A DNA stretch of 53,760 bases. It comes from Sporomusaceae bacterium. GTDB taxonomy: Bacteria > Bacillota > Negativicutes > UBA1444. A model generated the notes under the pieces. It was given only the letters and a program-made list of their open reading frames with translations. It made no database searches and was not told where the DNA came from. A program made the translations under genes and the position numbers. This document shows, piece after piece, positions 20,159 through 28,551 of this stretch (positions are counted from its first letter, which is position 1; each line of letters begins with the position of its first letter). The stretch spans positions 1 through 53,760 of the forward strand of contig JAHDPL010000015.1 in assembly GCA_018434355.1 (NCBI GenBank), given 5' to 3'.

Positions 20159-20665
20159 ATGGAAGCAGCAACAATAATAAAGCCGTTGTCGGGGGTTGAG
20201 CTCACCCATCTGACCTTCGCCCTGGTGGTCGTTGCCACGTTTTTCGGATTATCATCATTGTATTTGGCAATTAAGCTGCATCGCCTTAGTGGTTCTTATC
20301 AAAAAATGATGCAGGGTGCAGATGGAAAATCGATTGAAGAAATGATGCTGGCGCGGATACAGGAAATCGAGGAACTGAAACAACGTGTTAGTGATTTGCA
20401 GGAAAAACAGCGGATGCTAAGTCTTGACGGAATGAAGCATCTTCAACGTTTGGGCTTGATTCGATTTAATGCGTTTGACAATACGGGAAGCGACCTGAGT
20501 TTTTCGTTGGCGATGACTGATGCGGAGCGAAACGGTTTTGTTCTATCCGGCATATATGGCAGGGAGGAATCGCGGGTATATGCGAAACCGATTGTTGCAG
20601 GAGAATCGACGTATATGTTGACCAAAGAAGAAAAGCAAGCATTGGAAGCAGCGGCAAAAAAATAA
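20159..20665 (+). CDS. DUF4446 family membrane protein
   Basis: A 168-residue protein of the DUF4446 family, which commonly neighbours parB in Bacillota. One transmembrane helix (about 19-38, ALVVVATFFGLSSLYLAIKL) is followed by a coiled coil (about 50-90) and a C-terminal domain with LQRLGLIRFNAFDNTGSDLSFSLAM, NGFVLSGIYGREESRVYAKPI. No enzymatic motif is visible. The start is ATG at 20159, five bases after AAGGGG; an ATG five codons upstream has no ribosome site. Function is not known. Confidence 0.85.
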   Translation: MEAATIIKPLSGVELTHLTFALVVVATFFGLSSLYLAIKLHRLSGSYQKMMQGADGKSIEEMMLARIQEIEELKQRVSDLQEKQRMLSLDGMKHLQRLGLIRFNAFDNTGSDLSFSLAMTDAERNGFVLSGIYGREESRVYAKPIVAGESTYMLTKEEKQALEAAAKK

Positions 20666-20761
20666 TAATGCCGGTAGATAGTAGGCAGGATTTTTATCTA
20701 TAGCGGCGAATAAAATTGATTGCTTGCCTGTAAACCGCAAACATCCAAAGGAGGTCTGGTT

Positions 20762-21673
20762 TTGCGAAAAAAGGAACCCAATATTGATAAGAGAAAATAT
20801 ACATTAATGATAGTTCCACATCGCGGAAAAAAAGTGTACCGATTCCAAATGCCAATCCGTTTCGTGAAAGCATGTGCTGCTACGGTTGGAGCGATTGCAA
20901 TCGTAACGATGGCCGGTTTGTTCCATTATCATTACACGATCAACCAGGCAAAAGCCGAACTGGATGAACTGCAAAAATTGCGTTCGGTTAATGTGGCGCA
21001 AGCAGGACAGTTAAATCAGCTTGCGAAAAACACTGCGATTCTGCAAGAAGAAATGTCTAAGCTTAACCAACTTGATTCTGAAGTTCGCCGTCTACTTAAT
21101 AAAGAAGAATCTACGGGAACATCCCGTTCTGGCGTTGTGCGCCCCGGCGCTCCGCATTCAGGCGAAGGCGGGCCGGTTGTGCGTCCCAATGCAGACGAAC
21201 TGAACAATCTGGTTAAAGATTTGCAAGTCAGCGCGAAGGTCCGCGGCGAAAGCTTGACAAAATTGCGGGAAAACTTGAAGGAAAGAAATGCAAGGATTGC
21301 CGCGACACCTTCGATTTGGCCATCCGAAGGGGTAATTACTTCAAGGTTCGGTTGGCGATGGGGCGGATCGGATTGGCATCCGGGCATTGATGTTGCTGCA
21401 GATTCCGGAACGCCGATTGTTGCAACTGCTGATGGGGTTGTCGTTGCTAGTGGCTGGAACGGTGGGTATGGTCGCCAAGTTATTGTGGACCACGGCTATG
21501 GAATTACAACTTCTTATGCGCATAATTCGGAGAATGTAGTGTCTGTTGGACAAAAAGTTAAAAAGGGTCAACTGGTTGCGTATATGGGAAGTTCAGGCTT
21601 TAGCACCGGACCGCATGTTCACTATGAGGTCAAAGTGAATGGGACGGCGGTTAACCCGGCTGGGTTCATGTAA
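20762..21673 (+). CDS. M23 (LytM-type) peptidase with membrane anchor and coiled coil
   Basis: A 303-residue envelope protein. After a basic cytoplasmic start there is one transmembrane helix (about 41-60), a coiled coil (about 63-105), a linker, and a LytM/M23 domain (about 195-303). Zinc ligands of the active type are present: WHPGIDVA (H and D) and GPHVHYEV (HxH). Such proteins cut peptidoglycan crosslinks or, when inactive, activate amidases. The start is TTG at 20762 behind a strong AAAGGAGGT. The bactofilin gene follows 42 bases later; bactofilin-M23 pairs are widespread and act together on cell shape. Confidence 0.9.
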   Translation: MRKKEPNIDKRKYTLMIVPHRGKKVYRFQMPIRFVKACAATVGAIAIVTMAGLFHYHYTINQAKAELDELQKLRSVNVAQAGQLNQLAKNTAILQEEMSKLNQLDSEVRRLLNKEESTGTSRSGVVRPGAPHSGEGGPVVRPNADELNNLVKDLQVSAKVRGESLTKLRENLKERNARIAATPSIWPSEGVITSRFGWRWGGSDWHPGIDVAADSGTPIVATADGVVVASGWNGGYGRQVIVDHGYGITTSYAHNSENVVSVGQKVKKGQLVAYMGSSGFSTGPHVHYEVKVNGTAVNPAGFM

Positions 21674-21715
21674 TTCCCCAATATCGTCTTAACGAGTAAG
21701 GATAGGAGTTGAAAT

Positions 21716-22075
21716 ATGTTCGGCCGTAAGAAAAATGATGAGTTTTCGGAGCAGGTTGAAACGCTCATTGGCCATACGACGTCGTTAAAGGGCAGTCTGA
21801 CCTCAAGCGGAGCACTAAGGATTGACGGTGAATTCGAAGGGGATATTGCTACGACGGCTGACTTGATTATCGGCGAAGCTGGTAAAGTAAAAGCGACTAT
21901 TAGCGCAAAAAATGCGATGGTAGCTGGGGCTGTAACCGGGAATATGGATGTGAAGGATAAACTGGAGCTGATGCCATCGGCCAGAGTAATCGGAGATCTC
22001 AAAGTGGGAACCCTTATTATTGGCGAAGGCGCCGTATTCAAGGGGAATTGTGAAATGCGTCAATCGCAGGAATAA
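21716..22075 (+). CDS. Bactofilin (polymer-forming cytoskeletal protein)
   Basis: A 119-residue protein of the bactofilin (DUF583) family. The core GSLTSSGALRIDGEFEGDI and the regular repeats ADLIIGEAGKVKATISAKNAMVAGAV, each predicted as a turn of a beta-helix, are typical. Bactofilins assemble into filaments at the membrane without nucleotides and recruit cell-wall enzymes. The adjacent M23 peptidase is the likely partner. A strong terminator ends the unit. Confidence 0.93.
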   Translation: MFGRKKNDEFSEQVETLIGHTTSLKGSLTSSGALRIDGEFEGDIATTADLIIGEAGKVKATISAKNAMVAGAVTGNMDVKDKLELMPSARVIGDLKVGTLIIGEGAVFKGNCEMRQSQE

Positions 22076-22100
22076 AAGATTAACATCGTGCACTAGATGA

Positions 22101-22137
22101 AAGTGCGACCCGTGATAAAGGGGTCGCACTTTTTTTG
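22101..22137 (+). terminator. Intrinsic terminator after the bactofilin gene
   Basis: AAGTGCGACCC (22101-22111) pairs with GGGTCGCACTT (22121 onward), with T-run to 22137. It is a strong rho-independent terminator dividing the parAB-bactofilin region from selAB. Confidence 0.92.
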
Positions 22138-22217
22138 CGAAATAAAAAGGAAAACCGGACATTCTGACTAATTCTAGAGTGTAGGAAAAAAATAGTTCGC
22201 AAAGAAAGAGGGCCACA

Positions 22218-23630
22218 ATGAAAGCAAACGAACTTTTACGCCGGATTCCTGCTGTTGAACAATTGGTAATCCATTTGCAAAGACAGAACCGCGCAAATTG
22301 GCTGGATCATGAAAACACAGTAAAAGCATTGCGAACAGCTATTTCGGAGTTTCGTCAACTGGCGCAGCGTGGTGACGTGGAGCCAACGCTAGCGCAAGAA
22401 CAAGTGATGGAATGGATAATCCGACGATATTGGGAAACAGCAGAACTAGTAGTAGAACAGAGTCTTAAAAAAGTCATTAATGCAACAGGCGTCGTCTTGC
22501 ATACCAATCTTGGACGCGCCCCTCTTTGCGTGCGGGCCAGGCAACAGGTAATGACAGTAATGGAAGGATACAGCAATTTGGAGTATGACCTTGAGTCGGG
22601 GGGGCGAGGCGAACGATACAGTCATGTTGAAAAGCGATTGATCGAACTAACAGGAGCAGAGGCAGCGCTGGTAGTAAACAATAATGCGGCTGCGGTAATG
22701 CTTGCATTGGGAGGCGTAGCCCGAGGAAAAGAAGTAATTGTGAGCCGAGGCGAGTTGGTCGAAATCGGCGGAGCGTTCAGAATCCCCGATGTAATTAGAC
22801 AAAGCGGCGCGGTTCTTGTGGAGGTCGGCGCAACGAACAAGACTCATATACAAGACTATGAACGAGCAATCAACCCGGCAACCGCAGCGATATTAAAAGT
22901 ACATACAAGCAACTTTGCCGTTGTAGGTTTTACGGGGCAGCCGGAAATGGCAGAGTTGTGCCAACTGGCGCACGCTAACAATCTGGCAGTGATTAATGAC
23001 GTCGGTAGTGGCACGTTACAACCCCTTGAGGTTCAGGGCACCGCAGAACCTACCGTACAGGAGTGTATCGCAGCTGGCTTTGACATAGTGACATTCAGCG
23101 GCGATAAGTTATTAGGCGCTGGACAAGCAGGATTGTTGGCAGGAAAAAAATGCTATATCGAGGCCCTGAAGAAGGAACCGTTGTTACGTGCATTGCGGAT
23201 TGATAAATTGTCGCTGGCGGCGCTGGAAGGAACATTGACAGAGTATGCAACAGGTGCGGCGAATGAAATGATCCCAGGGTGGAGTATGTTGCATGCATCG
23301 CTGCCGGAGTTGAAGGAAAAAGCGCTGAAGACCATGGAGTGTATGCGGTTTTTGAGTGATTATGGTTGGCGGGTTGGAGTAGTGCAGACAAGCTCGTTGG
23401 CAGGCGGAGGCTCTTTGCCAGGGGTTGAGCTAGCGGGCTATGGCGTCGAAGTTGTACCGTTAGCCGCATCAGCAGGTTCGGTGGCCAAGCAGCTCCGATC
23501 AGGGAAAACACCCATTGTTTGTCTAGTGAGAGACAATGCGCTGATATTTGATGTGCGTTGCATGTTGTCGGGAGATGATGCGGTTCTTGCAGATCGTTTG
23601 TTGCAAATAGTGGCGGGTAATCCGGCATGA
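22218..23630 (+). CDS. selA: L-seryl-tRNA(Sec) selenium transferase
   Basis: This 470-residue PLP enzyme converts Ser-tRNA(Sec) to Sec-tRNA(Sec) using selenophosphate. The PLP lysine is Lys297 in FSGDKLLGAGQAG. The N-terminal KVINATGVVLHTNLGRAPL and the middle NNNAAAVMLAL are hallmarks. Length matches the family. It shares 4 bases with selB (ATGA), so both are co-translated. Selenophosphate is supplied by SelD, encoded 12 kb downstream. Confidence 0.97.
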   Translation: MKANELLRRIPAVEQLVIHLQRQNRANWLDHENTVKALRTAISEFRQLAQRGDVEPTLAQEQVMEWIIRRYWETAELVVEQSLKKVINATGVVLHTNLGRAPLCVRARQQVMTVMEGYSNLEYDLESGGRGERYSHVEKRLIELTGAEAALVVNNNAAAVMLALGGVARGKEVIVSRGELVEIGGAFRIPDVIRQSGAVLVEVGATNKTHIQDYERAINPATAAILKVHTSNFAVVGFTGQPEMAELCQLAHANNLAVINDVGSGTLQPLEVQGTAEPTVQECIAAGFDIVTFSGDKLLGAGQAGLLAGKKCYIEALKKEPLLRALRIDKLSLAALEGTLTEYATGAANEMIPGWSMLHASLPELKEKALKTMECMRFLSDYGWRVGVVQTSSLAGGGSLPGVELAGYGVEVVPLAASAGSVAKQLRSGKTPIVCLVRDNALIFDVRCMLSGDDAVLADRLLQIVAGNPA

Positions 23631-25519
23631 AGCATTTGATTGTAGGAACAGCAGGACACGTAGACCACGGAAAGACCGCGTTGATCAGAGCGTTAACCGG
23701 AACCGATACTGATAGGCTGAGAGAAGAAAAAGTGCGCGGGATTTCGATCGACATTGGTTTTGCTGCGCTACGCTTTTCGGATACTCTGACGCTGGGAATT
23801 GTCGACGTGCCTGGGCATGAGCGCTTTTTAAAAAATATGCTGGCAGGGACTGGTGCAATCGATATGGTTATGCTTGTCGTTGCAGCAGACGAAGGAATCA
23901 TGCCTCAAACGAGGGAACATTTTGAAATGCTGCGCTGCTTGGGAATCAAGGCGGGCTTGGTTGTTATCAGCAAAATTGATAAAGTTGAGCCGGAGTGGTT
24001 AGCTTTGGTGGAAGACGAAATCAGGAGCTATCTGGACCAATCCTTCTTGTCGCAAGCGCCAATTTGCCATGTATCAGCAGTTTCAGGCGAAGGGGTAGAT
24101 CATCTAAAGCAAACATTGCTCCAAGTCGCACTTGCGGTTTCTCCCCGGAATCGGGCGGCTCCGTTTCGGTTGTGGATCGATCGGGCGTTTAATTTGAAGG
24201 GGCAAGGACTAATCGTAACTGGCTCGGTAATGAACGGGTCTGTATCTACCGGTGCAAGCTTGACAGTATATCCTGACAATATTCCGGTAAAGGTCAGAGA
24301 GCTTGAGTCTCATAATCACGAAGTCGATACGGTCGGCGCGGGACAACGAGCGTCATTGAAACTTTCCGGAGCAGTTCTGGCAGATGTGGGACGGGGGATG
24401 TTTCTAAGCGAAGAAGGTTATTGCAATATTAGTGCTGTTTGGGAAGCGGCAATCCAATGGAAAGAAGAGTTTCCTTCTGGAACCCGCATTCGACTCCATC
24501 TGGGGACCGGAGAATTCATCGGGCGACTGTCATTTCGCAAGCCTAGCGAAACAGATCCGGCGCCGAAAGTGGTGAGGCTGCATCTTGAAAAAGAAATCGC
24601 AGCTGCCTTCGGCGACCAAGGGTTGTTGCGCAGGTTTTCCCCGCAAGACTTGATCGGCGGCGTCACCTTGTTGGTGCCTGCAGACATAGGAAGTCGACGA
24701 CAAGAGCTCTTGCTGCAACTGGAGCAAGCACATCGAAATCAAGATGTTGAAAGTATAATGCTTGTGTTGCTGCGCTTGTTCAAAAAACCACCCAATTTGA
24801 AAGAATGGCAGCAGGCGGCGGGCTATATCGAGACGGATGTTGTGCAAAAAGCAATCAAAAGATTACTTGAACAGGGAAAAGTAAAACTGGCTGGCAATTA
24901 TTACGTTTCTGATGAATTGTTGACGATGTTGAAACTTGAGGTAAAGAAAATCTTAGCAGACTACCATCAGCTCAAACCGGAAGAACCAGGAATATCAAAG
25001 GAAACCCTGAGGCAAAAAGTTAAGTTAGCGACCAATATTGCCGATTGGTTTCTGAGCGCCTGTATTGAACAAGGGCTGTGCGTAGTTCAGGGAGAGTATG
25101 TAGCAAATTCTATTCATGCCCAAAAGCATGGCGGTAATATCGAAGAATTGATAAAGATATTGGATTCGGTTGTGCCGGAAAAAGAATTGATTGATTTGAC
25201 GCCGCAATGGTTGATAGAAAAAATGAATCGACCACAGGAGCAAATTAAGCCGTTTTTTGACCGTATGGTACGCGAAAAAGTGATTATAAGGCTGTCGGGA
25301 GTACACGTATACAGAAAAACAATGCAATACATTAGGGCAATCATTCAGCGCCATTTTTATGAGAAAGAAACGCTGAGTGTTGGCGAAATACGTGATTTGT
25401 TGAACACATCGCGCCGGATGGCCATACCGCTAATGGAATATCTTGACGCGAATAATTATACTGTGCGCAACGGCGATAGCCGCCGCGCCGGCCCGGCCTT
25501 AAAGAACTTGTCAGAATAA
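23627..25519 (+). CDS. selB: Selenocysteine-specific elongation factor SelB
   Basis: A 630-residue GTPase that delivers Sec-tRNA(Sec) to in-frame UGA codons marked by a SECIS hairpin. The G domain shows GHVDHGKTALIRAL (G1), DVPGHERF (G3) and SKID (G4). Two beta-barrel domains follow, and the C-terminal half consists of four winged-helix repeats that bind the SECIS RNA. Length is typical. A suitable hairpin is present in selD of this window. Confidence 0.97.
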   Translation: MKHLIVGTAGHVDHGKTALIRALTGTDTDRLREEKVRGISIDIGFAALRFSDTLTLGIVDVPGHERFLKNMLAGTGAIDMVMLVVAADEGIMPQTREHFEMLRCLGIKAGLVVISKIDKVEPEWLALVEDEIRSYLDQSFLSQAPICHVSAVSGEGVDHLKQTLLQVALAVSPRNRAAPFRLWIDRAFNLKGQGLIVTGSVMNGSVSTGASLTVYPDNIPVKVRELESHNHEVDTVGAGQRASLKLSGAVLADVGRGMFLSEEGYCNISAVWEAAIQWKEEFPSGTRIRLHLGTGEFIGRLSFRKPSETDPAPKVVRLHLEKEIAAAFGDQGLLRRFSPQDLIGGVTLLVPADIGSRRQELLLQLEQAHRNQDVESIMLVLLRLFKKPPNLKEWQQAAGYIETDVVQKAIKRLLEQGKVKLAGNYYVSDELLTMLKLEVKKILADYHQLKPEEPGISKETLRQKVKLATNIADWFLSACIEQGLCVVQGEYVANSIHAQKHGGNIEELIKILDSVVPEKELIDLTPQWLIEKMNRPQEQIKPFFDRMVREKVIIRLSGVHVYRKTMQYIRAIIQRHFYEKETLSVGEIRDLLNTSRRMAIPLMEYLDANNYTVRNGDSRRAGPALKNLSE

Positions 25520-25539
25520 ACTGCATTTAAATATACATG

Positions 25540-25568
25540 TTGACAGTATAAGAAACCGTACCTATAAT
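25540..25568 (+). promoter_or_regulatory. Promoter of the glutamate synthase operon
   Basis: TTGACA at 25540-25545, a 17-base spacer and TATAAT at 25563-25568: an exact consensus. Transcription should start near 25575, just before the riboswitch leader. Confidence 0.88.
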
Positions 25569-25572
25569 TTAG

Positions 25573-25745
25573 CTTGACATGATTCGTGTTTCCTAAAAAC
25601 ACAAACGTGTCAAGGGAGTGTGCCTAGGGTTCCGCGCATCGTGGCGGTCAGGACCGAGCGGCACAGCGCGTAAGCGTACACCGTGAGTATAAAAGACTCT
25701 GCGGAAGGTCCCGGCAAAGGGGCTTCTTGCAGAGTCTTTTGATTT
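25573..25745 (+). promoter_or_regulatory. ykkC-family riboswitch (probably the ppGpp subtype) with terminator
   Basis: The leader contains ykkC-family hallmarks in order: CCTAGGGTTCCGCG (25623-25636), GGACCGAGCGGCACA (25651-25665) and ACACCGTGAGTATAAAAG (25678-25695). The pairings TGTGCC with GGCACA and CCGC with GGCGG form the expected junction. A local hairpin CTTGACA/TGTCAAG precedes it. The terminator at 25691-25740 uses bases of the conserved 3' helix, so ligand binding should prevent termination (an ON switch). ykkC subtypes sense guanidine, ppGpp, PRPP or others. The glutamate synthase context fits the ppGpp subtype (2a), known to control amino acid genes. Family assignment is firm; the ligand is inferred. 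Confidence 0.85.
25691..25740 (+). terminator. Riboswitch expression-platform terminator
   Basis: AAAAGACTCTGC (25691-25702) pairs perfectly with GCAGAGTCTTTT (25729-25740), with inner GAAG/CTTC pairing. Its 5' arm overlaps the conserved GAGTATAAAAGACTC helix of the riboswitch (25685-25699), so the two structures are mutually exclusive. The T-run forms the end of the stem. Confidence 0.85.
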
Positions 25746-25810
25746 TGCAAGAGAGAATGGTACGGTGGTTCTCATTGATAAGCAAGAAAAAAGGAAAGGT
25801 GTGATTTTGG

Positions 25811-26917
25811 ATGTGCAGAATCGGTGCAATCAAGAGTGCTGACCCCGTTCATGCTTCCAAAGCGTTGTCTTTGATGTTACCGCAGCAGGAGGGGCATGAT
25901 AATTCCGGATTCGCCATGGTGATGCAGGACCTGGAAGGCGAATTCAGCTCTTATAAAGAAAAGCCTCTGATGTCGCTGGCTTGTACTCAGAAAGGCGCCA
26001 AAATCGTTCAAGATTACATGGATAAAAGCGGCTTTCGCGCTCTTCACGAGTGGATTCCCAAAGTCAATAACCGACCGGGCCTCGATATCAAGGCCATGCC
26101 ATATTATATTTTTACTGCTTATGACTATCCGGACTATCTGAATAACTCTAGTCAGGACCAAAAAGAAGACCTGCTATTGAACACCAGGTTGGCTTTGCGC
26201 ACGATGCTAGAAAAAGAAGATCATGGCTATATTTTTTCGTTTTGGCCGGATGTGCTCACACTTAAAGAAATCGGCGATCCGCGGGATATTGCGACATATT
26301 TCGGATTATGGGAAGACAGGGGCGACTTGATGGCTCGTAACGTGGTCGTGCAGTGCCGTCAGAACACAAATTACGAAATTGTCCGCTATGCGGCGCATCC
26401 TTTCTTTTTGCAAGGCTACACGCTGTGCGCCAATGGAGAAAACACCTTTTACACAAAAAATAAGGAATATCAAAAATCGTTGCATCGCGGCTATATCGGT
26501 TTTGAATCTGATTCGCAAAACTTCCTATATACGCTGCATTATGTATTGCATGAATTAAAATGGCCGCTGAAGTATTACAAGCACGTAATTACTCCGCTTT
26601 CATTCGAAGAAATGGAAAAACGGCCGGACAAACGAGAGTTGACAGCGATCCGTCAAACACTTGGACACCTTGAAATCAACGGACCTAATACTGTTATCGC
26701 GATGTTGCCTGATGGAAGCATCATGACCTGCTGTGACTCAAAAAAACTAAGGCCGGTAGTTGTTGGAGGCACAAAAGATCTGATGGCGATTTCCTCGGAA
26801 GTTTGCGGACTGAATGTGATCTTGCCTGACAGAGACCAAAGCAAGGATATTTATCCGAATGAACGTGAAATCGTAATGATTACGCCAGGAATGGAGGTGC
26901 AACGATGGAAACAGTAA
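25811..26917 (+). CDS. Glutamate synthase, glutamine amidotransferase subunit
   Basis: A 368-residue class II (Ntn-type) glutamine amidotransferase resembling the stand-alone GltB1 domain of archaeal-type glutamate synthases. Cys2, directly after the initiator methionine (MCRIGAI), is the expected nucleophile, and GHDNSGFAMV follows. It would release ammonia from glutamine for the synthase subunit encoded next. It overlaps that gene by 13 bases. The operon is preceded by the ykkC-type riboswitch. Confidence 0.88.
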   Translation: MCRIGAIKSADPVHASKALSLMLPQQEGHDNSGFAMVMQDLEGEFSSYKEKPLMSLACTQKGAKIVQDYMDKSGFRALHEWIPKVNNRPGLDIKAMPYYIFTAYDYPDYLNNSSQDQKEDLLLNTRLALRTMLEKEDHGYIFSFWPDVLTLKEIGDPRDIATYFGLWEDRGDLMARNVVVQCRQNTNYEIVRYAAHPFFLQGYTLCANGENTFYTKNKEYQKSLHRGYIGFESDSQNFLYTLHYVLHELKWPLKYYKHVITPLSFEEMEKRPDKRELTAIRQTLGHLEINGPNTVIAMLPDGSIMTCCDSKKLRPVVVGGTKDLMAISSEVCGLNVILPDRDQSKDIYPNEREIVMITPGMEVQRWKQ

Positions 26918-28539
26918 AAACGCAAGATGTCACGTTTAATGATCTGGCTTGGAAGATCAAGTATACGCCGGACCGCTGTACGATGTGCGGCAGTTGCGTT
27001 GCAGCCTGTACTTTCAATGCCATTGAAGCACGAATTGAGCGGCGTTCGATCACTGTCTCGACCGGACACCAACCGGAACCAAATCAACGTCATATCGCAG
27101 TTCCGGTAATTAGGCAAAAGAACTCTGTGGCCAATGCCTGCGTTGGTTGCGGGATGTGCGAAAAAGTTTGTCCCAATAACGCGATTCAACCGATTCGCAA
27201 TGAGGACTCACGCCTGAATGTGGTTGGCCGCGCCGGCGGAAATCCGCTCAAACGCGGCGGGCGTACCAATCTCAATGCAGAACGTGTTCTTGACAAAATC
27301 ATTGTTGGCCGAATATCACAAATGACCGACCCTTCGCTGGACTCGGAGCGACATACATTTGACGTATTGGCGCCGTTTGGCCGGGTGTTGTTGCCGCAAG
27401 AACTTCCCTTCTCCGTGGAAAATGGCGAGATCAAGATGCAGGGGTGGGTTCCGCCGGTTCATTGGATATACCCGCTAATTTTTAGCGACATGTCGATTGG
27501 TGCATTATCAACCCGCGCCTGGGAAGCGTTATCGCTGGCCACCGCGTATTTGAACGAAAAACATAAGATGCCTGTCCGGATGTGTTCCGGTGAGGGCGGC
27601 ATGCCTGTTAAGCTAATGGAGTCAGAGTATCTGAAGTACAGCATTATTCAGATCGCCTCCGGTCATTTTGGCTGGAACCGAATTGTTCGGGCGCTACCCA
27701 AAATGAAAGTTGATCCTGCGGGTATACTGATCAAGATCGGCCAAGGAGCAAAGCCCGGCGATGGAGGTCTATTGCCAGCAGCAAAAGTTGCTGAGCATAT
27801 CCAGGCTATCCGTGGCGTTCCGAAGGCGGACTTGTTATCGCCGCCCAATCATCAAGGGCTCTACTCGATTGAGGAATCCGTGCAAAAAATGTTCATGTCG
27901 ATGAATGCGGCCTTCAAATTCAGAGTGCCTGTCGCAATCAAATGTGCCGCCTCGGCGACATCGGTTTCCGTATATAACAACCTCTTGCGCGACCCCTATA
28001 AAATTTGCGGCGGATTTTTTATCGATGGAATTCAGGGCGGAACAGGGGCGGCGAACGAGGTTTCGCTCGACCACACCGGCCATCCTGTAGTATCGAAATT
28101 ACGCGACTGTTATCAATCTGCAGTGAAGCAGGGGAGCCCCGGACGCATCCCGCTTTGGGCCGGCAGTGGAGTCGGTATGACAGGCAACGCTGCAGCGGAT
28201 GCTTTTAAGATGATCTGCCTTGGCGCAAATGGCGTATTTATGGGGAAACTGCTGATCCAACTGATGGGATGCGTCGGTAATGAAAAAGGCCGCTGCAATG
28301 CTTGCAACACCGGGTTTTGTCCGACCGGAATCTGCACACAGGACCCGCGGCTCGTCAAGCGCCTTGATATTGACCGGGCAGCGCAAAACATCGTTGAATA
28401 TATGCTCGCCTTTGATGCCGAGTTCAAGAAATTGATGGCGCCTGTCGGCAACAGCTCGCTACCGGTAGGACGTTCGGATGCATTGGTAACAAACGACCGT
28501 GCGGTGGCTGACAAATTGTCAATCACCTACGCGTGCTAG
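26905..28539 (+). CDS. Glutamate synthase, FMN/Fe-S catalytic subunit
   Basis: A 544-residue protein with two N-terminal [4Fe-4S] ferredoxin motifs (CTMCGSCVAAC and CVGCGMCEKVC) followed by the glutamate synthase alpha/beta barrel. FMN-domain signatures include GEGGMPVK, GQGAKPGDGG and GSGVGMTGNAAADA. The cysteine cluster CNACNTGFCPTGIC binds the [3Fe-4S] centre. It converts 2-oxoglutarate and ammonia to glutamate. The ferredoxin fusion is characteristic of the archaeal-type, multi-gene form; electrons may come from ferredoxin or from the next subunit. Confidence 0.92.
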   Translation: METVKTQDVTFNDLAWKIKYTPDRCTMCGSCVAACTFNAIEARIERRSITVSTGHQPEPNQRHIAVPVIRQKNSVANACVGCGMCEKVCPNNAIQPIRNEDSRLNVVGRAGGNPLKRGGRTNLNAERVLDKIIVGRISQMTDPSLDSERHTFDVLAPFGRVLLPQELPFSVENGEIKMQGWVPPVHWIYPLIFSDMSIGALSTRAWEALSLATAYLNEKHKMPVRMCSGEGGMPVKLMESEYLKYSIIQIASGHFGWNRIVRALPKMKVDPAGILIKIGQGAKPGDGGLLPAAKVAEHIQAIRGVPKADLLSPPNHQGLYSIEESVQKMFMSMNAAFKFRVPVAIKCAASATSVSVYNNLLRDPYKICGGFFIDGIQGGTGAANEVSLDHTGHPVVSKLRDCYQSAVKQGSPGRIPLWAGSGVGMTGNAAADAFKMICLGANGVFMGKLLIQLMGCVGNEKGRCNACNTGFCPTGICTQDPRLVKRLDIDRAAQNIVEYMLAFDAEFKKLMAPVGNSSLPVGRSDALVTNDRAVADKLSITYAC

Positions 28540-28551
28540 GAGGCGGCTGGT

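Noticed and set aside
23095-23901. 268-codon ORF antisense to selA/selB
   Set aside because: Low-complexity translation opposite two certain genes, so a shadow frame.
25573-25740. tRNA-Sec gene after selB
   Set aside because: The structured region after selB lacks a TCA anticodon loop and acceptor stem; its conserved motifs fit the ykkC riboswitch family.
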